Of a stretch of DNA of 64,000 bases, positions 20,701 through 28,043 are shown piece after piece. The DNA lies in the NCBI GenBank assembly GCA_964019425.1, contig OZ025841.1:186001-250000 (forward strand), given 5' to 3'. The notes beneath the pieces were generated by a model, which worked only from the letters and a program-made list of their open reading frames with translations, searched no databases and was not told the origin of the DNA. The position numbers and the translations under genes are program-made. Each line of letters opens with the position of its first letter. Within the stretch, counting starts at the first letter, position 1. Source of the DNA: Flectonema sp. DT1601. Its lineage: Eukaryota; Euglenozoa; Diplonemea; Diplonemida; Diplonemidae.

Positions 20701-21461
20701 GAGAACAATAAACGAAATCCTGTTCCAACTCTGCTATTCATTTTATCAAAAGTAAGGTATGGTGAGGTAAGACATGAGTCTTTGTTTGACGTTGAAAACT
20801 CAATAGCACCATTCGGATGAACCAAACCAAACACATCTTTACCTCTAGAGAATAGAACGGCAGGTTCTATTCGGTTATTCTGAATTGACGAGTTCTGAGA
20901 CTCAAAATCAACTGTCATTTCAATCGAATAATCACCTTTTCCCCAAATAGAAACCTGATTCGACGTAATCACTAATGCTCCACCCCCCCTGCCTATATGA
21001 ATATCACCATTAGAATGGTGACAAGGACAGTAAAACGCAATCGCTTTATTATTTAAACGCAAAGATTCAACTCCGTATACTACAGCGTAAGTATTACCAG
21101 AAATATTATAATCGTATTGTTGACACAGTTCTGGGTATGGCGTATCGGAAGGAAGAGCATAGCACATATTGCTTTCATTGTAATATTCAAAAAACGAGCA
21201 ACTCGGATGATCAAGACATCGAACTGCACAGTCGCTGGTATTTTGACTTTGATAAGATAGAAGCTGTTTTCTTGTTGCATATCTACTGCATTGCACACCA
21301 TCAAGAATAGCTCTTGGTCTGATTCCTGGAGTGTAGTCAGCCATTGCATGCGGTGTTTCTGGTTTCCAAATTTGACTAAAAATTTGAGAACCCTTATATG
21401 AGATGTCAGTCAGACCTCCTCCGATAGCTATTACTGTAGTGGAAATTATCCAGATCGACAT
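14748..21461 (-). CDS. Secreted multidomain lectin-like protein (PAN, ricin-B, discoidin, MIB/SH3-like), three exons
   Basis: Three adjacent ORFs join into one gene: exons 18363-21461, 17334-18291 and 14748-17104, giving 2137 aa. Intron 1 (18292-18362, 71 nt) reads AAG/GTATGT ... AAACAG/GAA in phase 0. Intron 2 (17105-17333, 229 nt) reads TTTG/GTAAGT ... CAAACAG/AT in phase 1. The N-terminus is a likely signal peptide (MSIWIISTTVIAIGGGL). In order I see a PAN/apple-like module (about 58-120, Cys-rich with CAVRCLDHPSCSFFEY), a LamG-like beta region (about 150-320), a second PAN (about 325-385), a ricin-B lectin-like segment (about 420-530, with QWDLSGNNI), two discoidin/F5-8C-like modules in exon 1 and one at the start of exon 3, another PAN (CCSLVWCTGV), and a C-terminal MIB/SH3-like segment (DTVIVHNDVEFIRY ... 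YVGQEAVVQSV). There are many N-x-S/T sites and no C-terminal membrane helix. A secreted or surface carbohydrate-binding adhesin is inferred. The ATG at 21461 follows an acceptor at 21503-21504. Confidence 0.8.
17105..17333 (-). other. Intron 2 of the lectin-like gene, holding a repeat copy
   Basis: A 229-nt intron with donor GTAAGT and acceptor CACAAACAG. On the coding strand a T20 run begins 8 nt after the donor boundary and an A21 run ends about 10 nt before the acceptor, so the two could pair and bring the splice sites together. Between them lies a roughly 125-bp repeat element in the opposite orientation, also found at 29739-29856. Splicing restores a continuous frame (phase 1). Confidence 0.75.
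17199..17325 (+). repeat. Repeat family A, copy 1 (poly(A)-ended)
   Basis: About 110 bases plus a 20-A tail, roughly 85% identical by eye to 29739-29856. Both copies start TTTTTGTTTGTGCACGA and end ATGC plus A's. Both share an imperfect hairpin: GCAC plus GTGAACC pairs with GGTTTAC plus GTGC, with a wobble pair replaced by a Watson-Crick pair in the other copy. The A tail suggests a small retroposon (SINE-like) or a retroposed structured RNA. This copy lies in an intron, antisense to the gene. Confidence 0.65.
18292..18362 (-). other. Intron 1 of the lectin-like gene
   Basis: A 71-nt intron: donor AAG/GTATGTTTG, acceptor AAATAAACAG/GAA. Without its removal the exon-1 frame reaches a stop 27 nt into the intron. 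The phase-0 junction joins FK to EITII. A nearer AG (CTCTTCAG) would break the frame. Confidence 0.75.
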
Positions 21462-21502
21462 CCTAGTGTGTCTTCCACCCCACAACCCCTTGCTCCTTTT
21501 TG

Positions 21503-21520
21503 CTGAAAAATTAAATAAAT
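21503..21520 (-). promoter_or_regulatory. Predicted trans-splice acceptor for the lectin-like gene
   Basis: On the minus strand TTTATTTAATTTTTCAG (AG at 21503-21504) precedes the ATG at 21461 by 41 nt. It supports the 21461 start over the in-frame TTG at 21485. Confidence 0.6.
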
Positions 21521-21667
21521 TTTAAGAAATGTTAACTTTCTAAAACAAAAAAAAAGAAGGGGAAAAAAATCAGTGGAAACTAATTTTATATTGCAAAAAA
21601 AAAAAAAAAGAAGAATTATATGAAAAAAAATATGCGGCAGTACAGATAAGATGGCAGATAAAACATT

Positions 21668-23947
21668 TTAAAGAGTTACTTTGAAGTCATTGATTACATT
21701 ACTTTCTGAGTTGAATTCAATTTGTAATGATTTATTTAATTGTAACATCTGAACTACGTTGTGTAAAACATGATCTGATTGAGGTGCCATTCTCAAAATT
21801 GTTTGCCAATCACGTTTAGCGAATGCTGAATGATAATCTTCGCCCCATCCCCAAGATTCCATTAGCTCAACACATTCAGTCTTGTCGCATTGTAATGTTG
21901 AAAAATAGCTTTTTAATCTTTCAGACTGTATTTCATACACAAAGCAACGTTGATTATCAATATTCCAGCAATCAACTGGACGTCTTAATGGGAAATCTGT
22001 TCCTAAAGTTGCGCAGAGAGCAAAAACATTTAAATCAAAACTTGACTGACATAGTAAGTGACTAGTTCGAACGGAAGTTCCAAATACAGATACGAATCTC
22101 TGATCGCTGTTTCCAACTGTTCCGCTTAGAACATGACCAGAAGAGATTCCTGTATGAATCTTATGAGTGGTTGATGTTTTGAAGTCTCCATACATCAGTG
22201 AGATGAATCGTACTCCATTTTGAAAATGATCAGAAATAAATCGAGCAGTATTCCAACTAACAACAACTGAACAAGCAACTACCGAAACCACTGATCCCTC
22301 TGTTCTCTCTACAAAAGAAATACATCTCACCAAAGCTGCATTTACTTGTTCTTGGAAATGACTGTGATTATTGATGTTAAATTCAAGTATTTCAAATCCT
22401 GTGCAGCATGTCGTGGAGTAGGTTTTTCGGAGAGGTAAGTCAAAGTCTTGTTCTCTATGTGCGCGGGATGGTTTTTGTTCTCTACAGAATGGCACGAATT
22501 CAAAAGTTTTGAAATCTTTTTCTTTCGGCAACAGGATGTCGATATCAATTGGTTCCTCGCTAATCCCACGAAGAAGTTTTGTGACGGTTGTGAAATACCA
22601 ATTTTCATTCGACAGAGTTACCTTTTCTGATTTTGATACATCAAAAGCTATGCCTCCAGGGATACAAGCAGATTCAAGTCGAGCTGCTTTATTGACAGTC
22701 CCACCAAAATAATCAACTCTACCACTGATGGGATCAACTTCAGTAGTAACTGGGCCCTCATGAAGACCGATTCTGACCATCAATCCATTCCAATTATGTT
22801 CTTTAAACTCATTAGGTAGTACAAGGTCACTTGGCCATATTGTAGAACCCAATCTCTCTTGAACAGCCATTGAAAATGAACTGGCATCACAAATACTAGA
22901 AAATGCAACCATGAAAGCATCTCCAATAGTCTTAACTTCATATCCTCCGAAGTTTGCAATGCAACACCTAACTATGTTGTTGTGTAATTTTAACGCTCGT
23001 TTCATCGCTTCGGGTGAGGCTTCCCAGATGGCAGTTGAGGACTTGATATCTGTGAAAACGATTGCGGCTTGATTCTGAGGAGGCCTCACATCATTTTTTG
23101 CAAACATATCAAACTCTCGTTGCTCAGAAAGCTCAAATAAAGAATCAGGTAAGTACGGACGATACATATACAAATTATCTAAAAGCTGACTAAATATTTC
23201 TGTAAAATCATTCTTATCAACATTTTCAATTTGCATTTTCGCTTCTTGCAAATCAAAGCGAACCAAAGCTGCGACAACTGTTTCAGCCAGAGAGACACTT
23301 GCTCTCAGTTTTTGCCTTTCAGTTTTCATACCAACTGCAAAGCTACGTGTACAATAATAATCTAAAACAAAGATAAAAATATAGGAAATAACCTGTCCAA
23401 TCGCTGCTCCAGCTTTCCGTTTACACGGGGACGATGCAATTTCCTCCTCTGTGAGATCAACACAGTTGCGAAAATGACGCATCTTTTCAACGTCAATAAT
23501 ATCAAATAACCCGAAACGAGTGATACTTTCAATACAACTAACCATCAGGAAAATTACAAGTATGCAAATCATACCAGAATCAACCCATTGTGGCAATGAA
23601 CAAATTAGAATTACGTCTAACAACAAAACAGTAAAAATCCACGAAGGGTCATTCATCTCACTGCTTGAAATCAGATCGACTACCAGTACAACAGCGAACT
23701 GCAGATAAATGTACAAAGCAATTTCAAAATTGGTAACATTTTTTGTTATAAACCACTTAACCAGAGCTACGAAGCTCAACATTGCAGTAAATATGGAGCA
23801 AAAGCGAAGCAGCTTTAGTTCTTGCGATGTAACTGAATAGACTCCTCCCAAACAGAATCCAAGAATTGCGTTTGCAACTAAAATATCTTTCGTACGACGA
23901 GTGTCTTCACTGTCAGCTGCTCTATAAAAATAATCAAAAACACGCAT
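21668..23947 (-). CDS. Membrane class III adenylate cyclase with degenerate second cyclase domain
   Basis: A 759-aa protein. The first about 220 residues hold roughly six hydrophobic segments. A linker follows, then a class III catalytic domain (about 292-430) with metal-binding Asp300 (VFTDIKSST) and Asp343 (KTIGDAFMVAF). The purine-selecting positions are Lys339 and Asp412 (VDYFGGTVNKAARLES), the adenylate-cyclase pair rather than the Glu/Cys of guanylate cyclases. The TVNKAARLE motif supplies the usual Asn and Arg. It should make cAMP at a membrane. A second cyclase-like region (about 510-680) keeps only a TGISSGHVLSGTVG-type core and lacks clear metal aspartates, so it is probably regulatory or a dimer partner. 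The layout resembles six-helix cyclases rather than the single-pass trypanosome receptor cyclases. The ATG lies 11 nt after an acceptor. Confidence 0.87.
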   Translation of the reverse strand: MRVFDYFYRAADSEDTRRTKDILVANAILGFCLGGVYSVTSQELKLLRFCSIFTAMLSFVALVKWFITKNVTNFEIALYIYLQFAVVLVVDLISSSEMNDPSWIFTVLLLDVILICSLPQWVDSGMICILVIFLMVSCIESITRFGLFDIIDVEKMRHFRNCVDLTEEEIASSPCKRKAGAAIGQVISYIFIFVLDYYCTRSFAVGMKTERQKLRASVSLAETVVAALVRFDLQEAKMQIENVDKNDFTEIFSQLLDNLYMYRPYLPDSLFELSEQREFDMFAKNDVRPPQNQAAIVFTDIKSSTAIWEASPEAMKRALKLHNNIVRCCIANFGGYEVKTIGDAFMVAFSSICDASSFSMAVQERLGSTIWPSDLVLPNEFKEHNWNGLMVRIGLHEGPVTTEVDPISGRVDYFGGTVNKAARLESACIPGGIAFDVSKSEKVTLSNENWYFTTVTKLLRGISEEPIDIDILLPKEKDFKTFEFVPFCREQKPSRAHREQDFDLPLRKTYSTTCCTGFEILEFNINNHSHFQEQVNAALVRCISFVERTEGSVVSVVACSVVVSWNTARFISDHFQNGVRFISLMYGDFKTSTTHKIHTGISSGHVLSGTVGNSDQRFVSVFGTSVRTSHLLCQSSFDLNVFALCATLGTDFPLRRPVDCWNIDNQRCFVYEIQSERLKSYFSTLQCDKTECVELMESWGWGEDYHSAFAKRDWQTILRMAPQSDHVLHNVVQMLQLNKSLQIEFNSESNVINDFKVTL

Positions 23948-23958
23948 TGTAAATGAAC

Positions 23959-23992
23959 CTGTTTTTTTAAAAAAAAAAAAAAAAAAAAAAAC
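23959..23992 (-). promoter_or_regulatory. Predicted trans-splice acceptor for the adenylate cyclase gene
   Basis: On the minus strand a run of more than 20 T's is followed by AAAAAAACAG (AG at 23959-23960), 11 nt before the ATG. Confidence 0.55.
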
Positions 23993-24007
23993 GGTTACGA
24001 GTTACTA

Positions 24008-24258
24008 CTAAAGCGAATGATTGGAGGCATTGGGGATATCGTTTCCTCGACCTATTCTCAAACTTTAAATGGGCGTGAACGCGGGGTTGCTCAATTGAAC
24101 CCCGACGAAGAATCCTGGTTCCAAGTGGGCCACTTCTGGTAAGCAGGACTGGCGACGCGGGATGAACCGAGAGCTGACTTAAGGTGTCCGAGTTGCATCC
24201 GTTAATGAGTGTGTAACAACTCACCTGCCGAATGAACCGGTCCCGAAAATGGGATCAT
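24008..24258 (+). pseudogene. Fragment of large-subunit (28S) rRNA
   Basis: Recognised from universally conserved LSU blocks in order: TAAAGCGAATGATT, CGACCTATTCTCAAACTTTA, GTGGGCCACTT, TGGTAAGCAG, CTGGCG, GCGGGATGAACCG, TTAAGGTGTCCGA, AGTGTGTAACAACTCACCTG and CCGAA. This is part of domain II. Between GGTGTCCGA and ATCCGTTAA about 75 bases are missing compared with other eukaryotic LSU genes. That gap covers the GTPase-associated centre where uL11 and the P stalk bind, so the piece cannot work as that part of a ribosome. It lies on the plus strand, opposite to the flanking genes, right after an A/T homopolymer. Probably a retroposed or otherwise inserted rRNA fragment; an rRNA piece of a scrambled gene is less likely. 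Confidence 0.82.
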
Positions 24259-24904
24259 ATCACTAGTCGTCTCCGGGTTTAAATTCATTTTATTGTGTGT
24301 TTGGGATAGCGGAAATGAATGTATATTAATAACATAAGCACCTCTATCTAATACAAAGTCGTACTAAGAAAATAGTTATGCAAACACAAAACAGAAACCG
24401 ATAATACGCCACACACGTGTTTCTACGTACACATCACATGCAAGGTGATACATCACAAAGACGTACAGCAGCGTAACCTGAGAAGCCAAGCCGATTGAAA
24501 ATGCGTGATAATGAGACATGTTTTCTTTTTTTTAAATATGCTTGAGGAAACAAACAACGGAAACCGATCCCGGGGAAAAAAAAAAAAAAAAAAAAAAAAA
24601 CAGTTGCAATAAGTTTTATTGGCATTGCCTGTGCGGCCTTGAACTGAGAGACAATTCTCGAAAAAAAAAAAAACGAAAAGGTACATTGAGCTTCGAGCAG
24701 CATAATTAATACACAGCTAAAGAATGAAAAAACAGCAACGAAAAAACACACGCTATTACGATAAGTAAGTATCATAAAAATGATAAAAGGGAGAAAGGGT
24801 ATATAGTCAGTAGTCGACAAGACTCATTCCAACCATGGGTAACTTGCAATGGCTCGCCTGTGTGATCAAACGAAGTTCCCTAGTTAGAAAGTTACCGCTG
24901 AAAG

Positions 24905-25100
24905 CAGGTAACCCGCACCAGCAGAGGACCAATCACGTAGATTGTGTCTTCGGTGTTTCTTTAGCTTCTTCCATGGGATCGATTCACTTTTTACCAATAA
25001 GAATCAAAAGGGAGCTCAGCCAGTTTCAGGTCCTGGAAAAGTCAGGAAAAGGAAAATACAGTCAGTTTAAGGTCTTTATCTGTATCGGACCTAACAGAAA
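24905..25100 (+). repeat. Repeat family X, copy 1 (possibly structured RNA)
   Basis: Two blocks match the region 26618-27085. The first includes ACCCGCACCAGCAGAGGACC followed by the hairpin CAATC-ACGTA-GATTG at 24930-24944. The second includes ACAGTCAGTTTAAGGTC and the hairpin AGGTC...GACCT at 25070-25092. In the other copy both stems are kept while the loop sequences differ. This pattern suggests selection on RNA structure at some time. No family is recognised. Confidence 0.45.
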
Positions 25101-25341
25101 ATAAAGATTTCTTACTGAAGGCGATGAAGTAAAAAAAAAAAAAGAAAAAAAAATATATATTTCAGGTGAGAATGAATATATGAACCAATAAAACAAAATG
25201 ATGAAATACATTAGACTCGATGCAGAAACAGGATGCTTTCACAATTTCTTTTTCTTTTTTTCTTTTTATCGACGTAGTCGGAGAAGAAACTATTCAGATT
25301 GAAAGCCGGTATTTCTTGTAGTCATGATTTATTTTCCCCGT

Positions 25342-25493
25342 CTGCGTTCAGCATTTGTGTTTCTGTGCGGTTTTGCCGAAAAGGAATGCGCGAACATTCC
25401 GCAACCTGAATGCAGAGAACTGAAGTGGCAACACAGTGACGATCCCTGTCCACTGACCCAACGAAATATAAGGCTGATCCGAATAGTTTTTTT
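25342..25493 (+). ncRNA. Candidate pol III-type structured RNA
   Basis: A ten-base stem with one G-U pair (CTGCGTTCAG at 25342-25351 with CTGAATGCAG at 25406-25415) encloses two hairpins: CGG/CCG at 25368-25378, and GGAATG/CATTCC at 25383-25400 around a CGCGAA loop. It is followed by a second hairpin, AGTGG...ACAG / CTGT-CCACT (25424-25454), and 33 bases later by a T7 run (25487-25493) that could end pol III transcription on the plus strand. The density of helices in 110 bases is well above the surrounding spacer. No box A/B promoter or known family is recognised. Confidence 0.45.
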
Positions 25494-25910
25494 CGTCACT
25501 ACCACTCGATAAGGCTTTTTCTATGTTCATCCGCCTTAAAACTTAAAAAAAATCTTTTCTCCCGCCCGTGATAATAAAAATAGAAACATAAAACGTTTGG
25601 CTCACGTAAGGGGCGAGCGGATTGGTCCATAATTACCTCCCTTGGTAGGTGCAATTACAGTTGTTTTACCGCATCATGTAGGAAAATACACAACAAACAC
25701 ATCAGTATCGTCATCGGGTTTTAATAAGAATAGTGGAATAGGCTGTCTTTATTAGTTGTTTTCTATAAATGATTGCATTTTATATTATTTCTTGTCGTTG
25801 AACATGAGGGCAAATACTGATACCAACTACTGCATTCACACCGCGGGAAGGCACAAAATTAGCGATAAAATCGCTATTTTTATGTCTTTACGCTATGCTA
25901 CTTTTTGCAT

Positions 25911-26018
25911 GATAGAAAACATAACGTGGAGAGCGAACAACAACGGGGGTGGTGCTATGTTTGACTATGTAAAAAAAAAAAAAACGGTAAAATAAAAAAA
26001 AATAAGATTAAACTGAAG
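25911..26018. repeat. Repeat family C, copy 1
   Basis: About 108 bp, nearly identical to 26442-26534. Shared blocks include ATAGAAAACATAACGTGGAG, GAGCGAA, TATGTTTGACTATGT plus an A run, ACGGTA and AATAAGATTAAACTGAAGA. This copy has a short extra segment (CAACAACGGG) and longer A runs. The copies are about 530 bp apart in the same orientation. Confidence 0.8.
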
Positions 26019-26441
26019 AAACGACAAAAGTTAAAGTTCATTCTAGAATGGTTGATATTAATGGTTATCAGTCAAAAGAATGGGAGGGCGGGAAAATTCA
26101 ATCGAATGCAAAAGTTCGTAGGACAACAAACAAATAATGGTTGGTTTCGGGCTAAAATTAAAAAAATCTTTCTTCGGACCATTCCCCTTACCCAGCCCTC
26201 TTCAGCGAAGAAAGTAAGGGGGACACTGCCTGTCCTACTCATCGCGTTTGCCCTTCTCAGCCAAGGGACCACATCAACATGGTTATTTCTTTCACCATTT
26301 AACACAGTCCCCTTATATAAATATCAGTGAACGCGGGATACCAACAAAATGCGTGGGGCTGAGTTATGTTTATGGGGAATGAATAATAAAAAAAATAAAA
26401 ATGTTCCACTCATGCTCTGACGGTTTTCTATAGATGTGTCC

Positions 26442-26534
26442 GATAGAAAACATAACGTGGAGAGCGAAGGTGGTGATATGTTTGACTATGTAAAAAAAAA
26501 CGGTACAATAAAAAAAATAAGATTAAACTGAAGA
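26442..26534. repeat. Repeat family C, copy 2
   Basis: The second, slightly shorter direct copy of the element at 25911-26018. Differences are concentrated in A-run lengths and one short insertion. That fits a local duplication or two insertions of one small element. Confidence 0.8.
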
Positions 26535-26617
26535 TAAGTTAGTTTGTATTAATTATTATTATTATTATTATTTTTTATTTTATTTTTTTTTAGCAAAATA
26601 CAAACTGATGACTACGA

Positions 26618-27085
26618 GGGGTCTGTAGCCCGCATCAGTAAGGACCCAATCGCGAAGATTGTAGTTTCACAGTATTAGCTAGAAGTGATCGACTTCCAGC
26701 CTCCACCTTGCCCAGAGGCTAACAGGTTGTAAACAACTACAGTAAATAAAAGAGAAATGATCTGGGAGTGGGGGGGGAAGGTGAAAAATAAAATAAAAAA
26801 TCTTCTTTCTTTCATATACATCTTTCTTTATAATACGACCACGTGCGCCATATGCCCACACTCCACGAAAGAAAATAGAAAAACCCGGAACAGTACCGAG
26901 GATCGTTCACCCCCAGTTGTCCAAAGCATTATAATTGTAATGTGGGCTTACCGAAAAGCTTTAGAAAAGTACCACAAAAAATTGGGCAGCACATAGCCAT
27001 ATCACTCAGCAAGAAATGAAAACCAAAAGGATCAGGTAAGATGACAGTCAGTTTATGGTCGTAACTGCGCCGGACCTATAAATTT
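26618..27085 (+). repeat. Repeat family X, copy 2 (with divergent middle)
   Basis: The left end (26618-26665) and right end (27041-27085) match the two blocks of 24905-25100, including conserved stems GGGTC/GACCC, CAATC/GATTG (26647-26661) and GGTC/GACC. The roughly 370-bp middle is not shared and contains a G-rich run at 26768-26776. It may be an insertion in this copy. Confidence 0.4.
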
Positions 27086-27570
27086 CCATTCTGGAATAGT
27101 TAAAAAAAAAAAAAAGAAAAGAAAAGCAAAGATGATGCATTGCACTCGTACAGAACTAAAAATAATATTAGTTTTTTTTTGGTAGCCAGAATCGTTGTCG
27201 AATCTGGTAGTTCGACAAAAATGGGAATAGTTATACTAGAATTTTATCTTGGTAGCTTTAAGAACATTAATTATAGCGTTGGGGGTACGTTTTCTTTTTT
27301 TTTTTTTTTTTAATGACAATCAGCAACTTGAATCCTGAAAGGTAAAAACAAAAAAATCAAATTAAATTTAAAAACAACTCGTCTCGTCGATGACTGATTC
27401 CTTTAGAAAAAAAATCTACACGAGACAAGAAATAGGACGCAGCACCCTCAAATACTGAAACACACACAAATCAGTAAAAACCAGAATTTGCTACACGCTC
27501 GGAGGGCATCACATTGTTTTTATACGGATTTGGTTCAGCTTTTTTTTTTCGTTGTTTTTTTTTTTTCCCC

Positions 27571-27592
27571 CCTTGCTTCAATTGAAGCAAGG
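27571..27592. repeat. 22-bp perfect palindrome
   Basis: CCTTGCTTCAA followed directly by its reverse complement, next to a run of T's and C's. The half-site CTTGCTTC/CGCTTCAA recurs imperfectly just downstream. It could extrude as a cruciform or bind a dimeric protein; no known site is recognised. Confidence 0.6.
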
Positions 27593-27955
27593 ACTCGCTT
27601 CAAGTTCAATAACGAGCAAGTAGACGGGAAACTTTTGCACACGTAAAAATGCCACAATTTATCAAATAAAAAAAAATTAATATCATTATATAAAAAAAAA
27701 AAAAAAAAACGAAAACTGCTAAGTGGCGATCTTCGTAAAATGCTAACTGCATGCCACACTATTGTCTAATTGTGATAACAGAGTTCCGAAGCTGCGAGCT
27801 TCGCTGAAATATTGAACGAATAGACACTCCAATATACTTCCTTAACTCACATTACTTGAGGGTTCCATACTGCATTTGTTACAGCTGAAAGGAAAACAAA
27901 AAAGAACTATTTATTGAAGAATAAAACAGACAAAAAATTGTCTTTTGGTTGAATT

Positions 27956-28012
27956 CTATTCTTCCTCGCTCTCTTCACCCTGTTGTTCAACTCTTTGGTA
28001 ATCTCCATCCTG

Positions 28013-28043
<31 letters not shown>

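Larger units (their letters stand above)
23948..27955. other. 4-kb gene-free spacer, rich in RNA-like elements
   Basis: This is the longest stretch without a protein gene. It holds an LSU rRNA fragment (24008-24258), two pairs of diverged repeats (24905-25100 with 26618-27085; 25911-26018 with 26442-26534), a hairpin-rich candidate RNA ending in a T run (25342-25493), a 22-bp perfect palindrome (27571-27592) and a GAAGCT/AGCTTC hairpin near 27790. Open frames here are short and low-complexity. It could be a locus of small RNA genes or a landing site for retroposed RNAs. Confidence 0.55.

Noticed and set aside
22342-22608. Overlapping 60-90-codon frames inside the cyclase gene
   Set aside because: Shadow frames of a long, motif-bearing coding sequence.
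24434-24820. Minus-strand 128-codon hydrophobic frame
   Set aside because: Hydrophobicity comes from long T runs on the coding strand; it has no acceptor and no similarity to anything I know.
24835-25104. Plus-strand 89-codon frame in the large spacer
   Set aside because: It overlaps repeat family X, whose second copy does not keep the frame; no family features.
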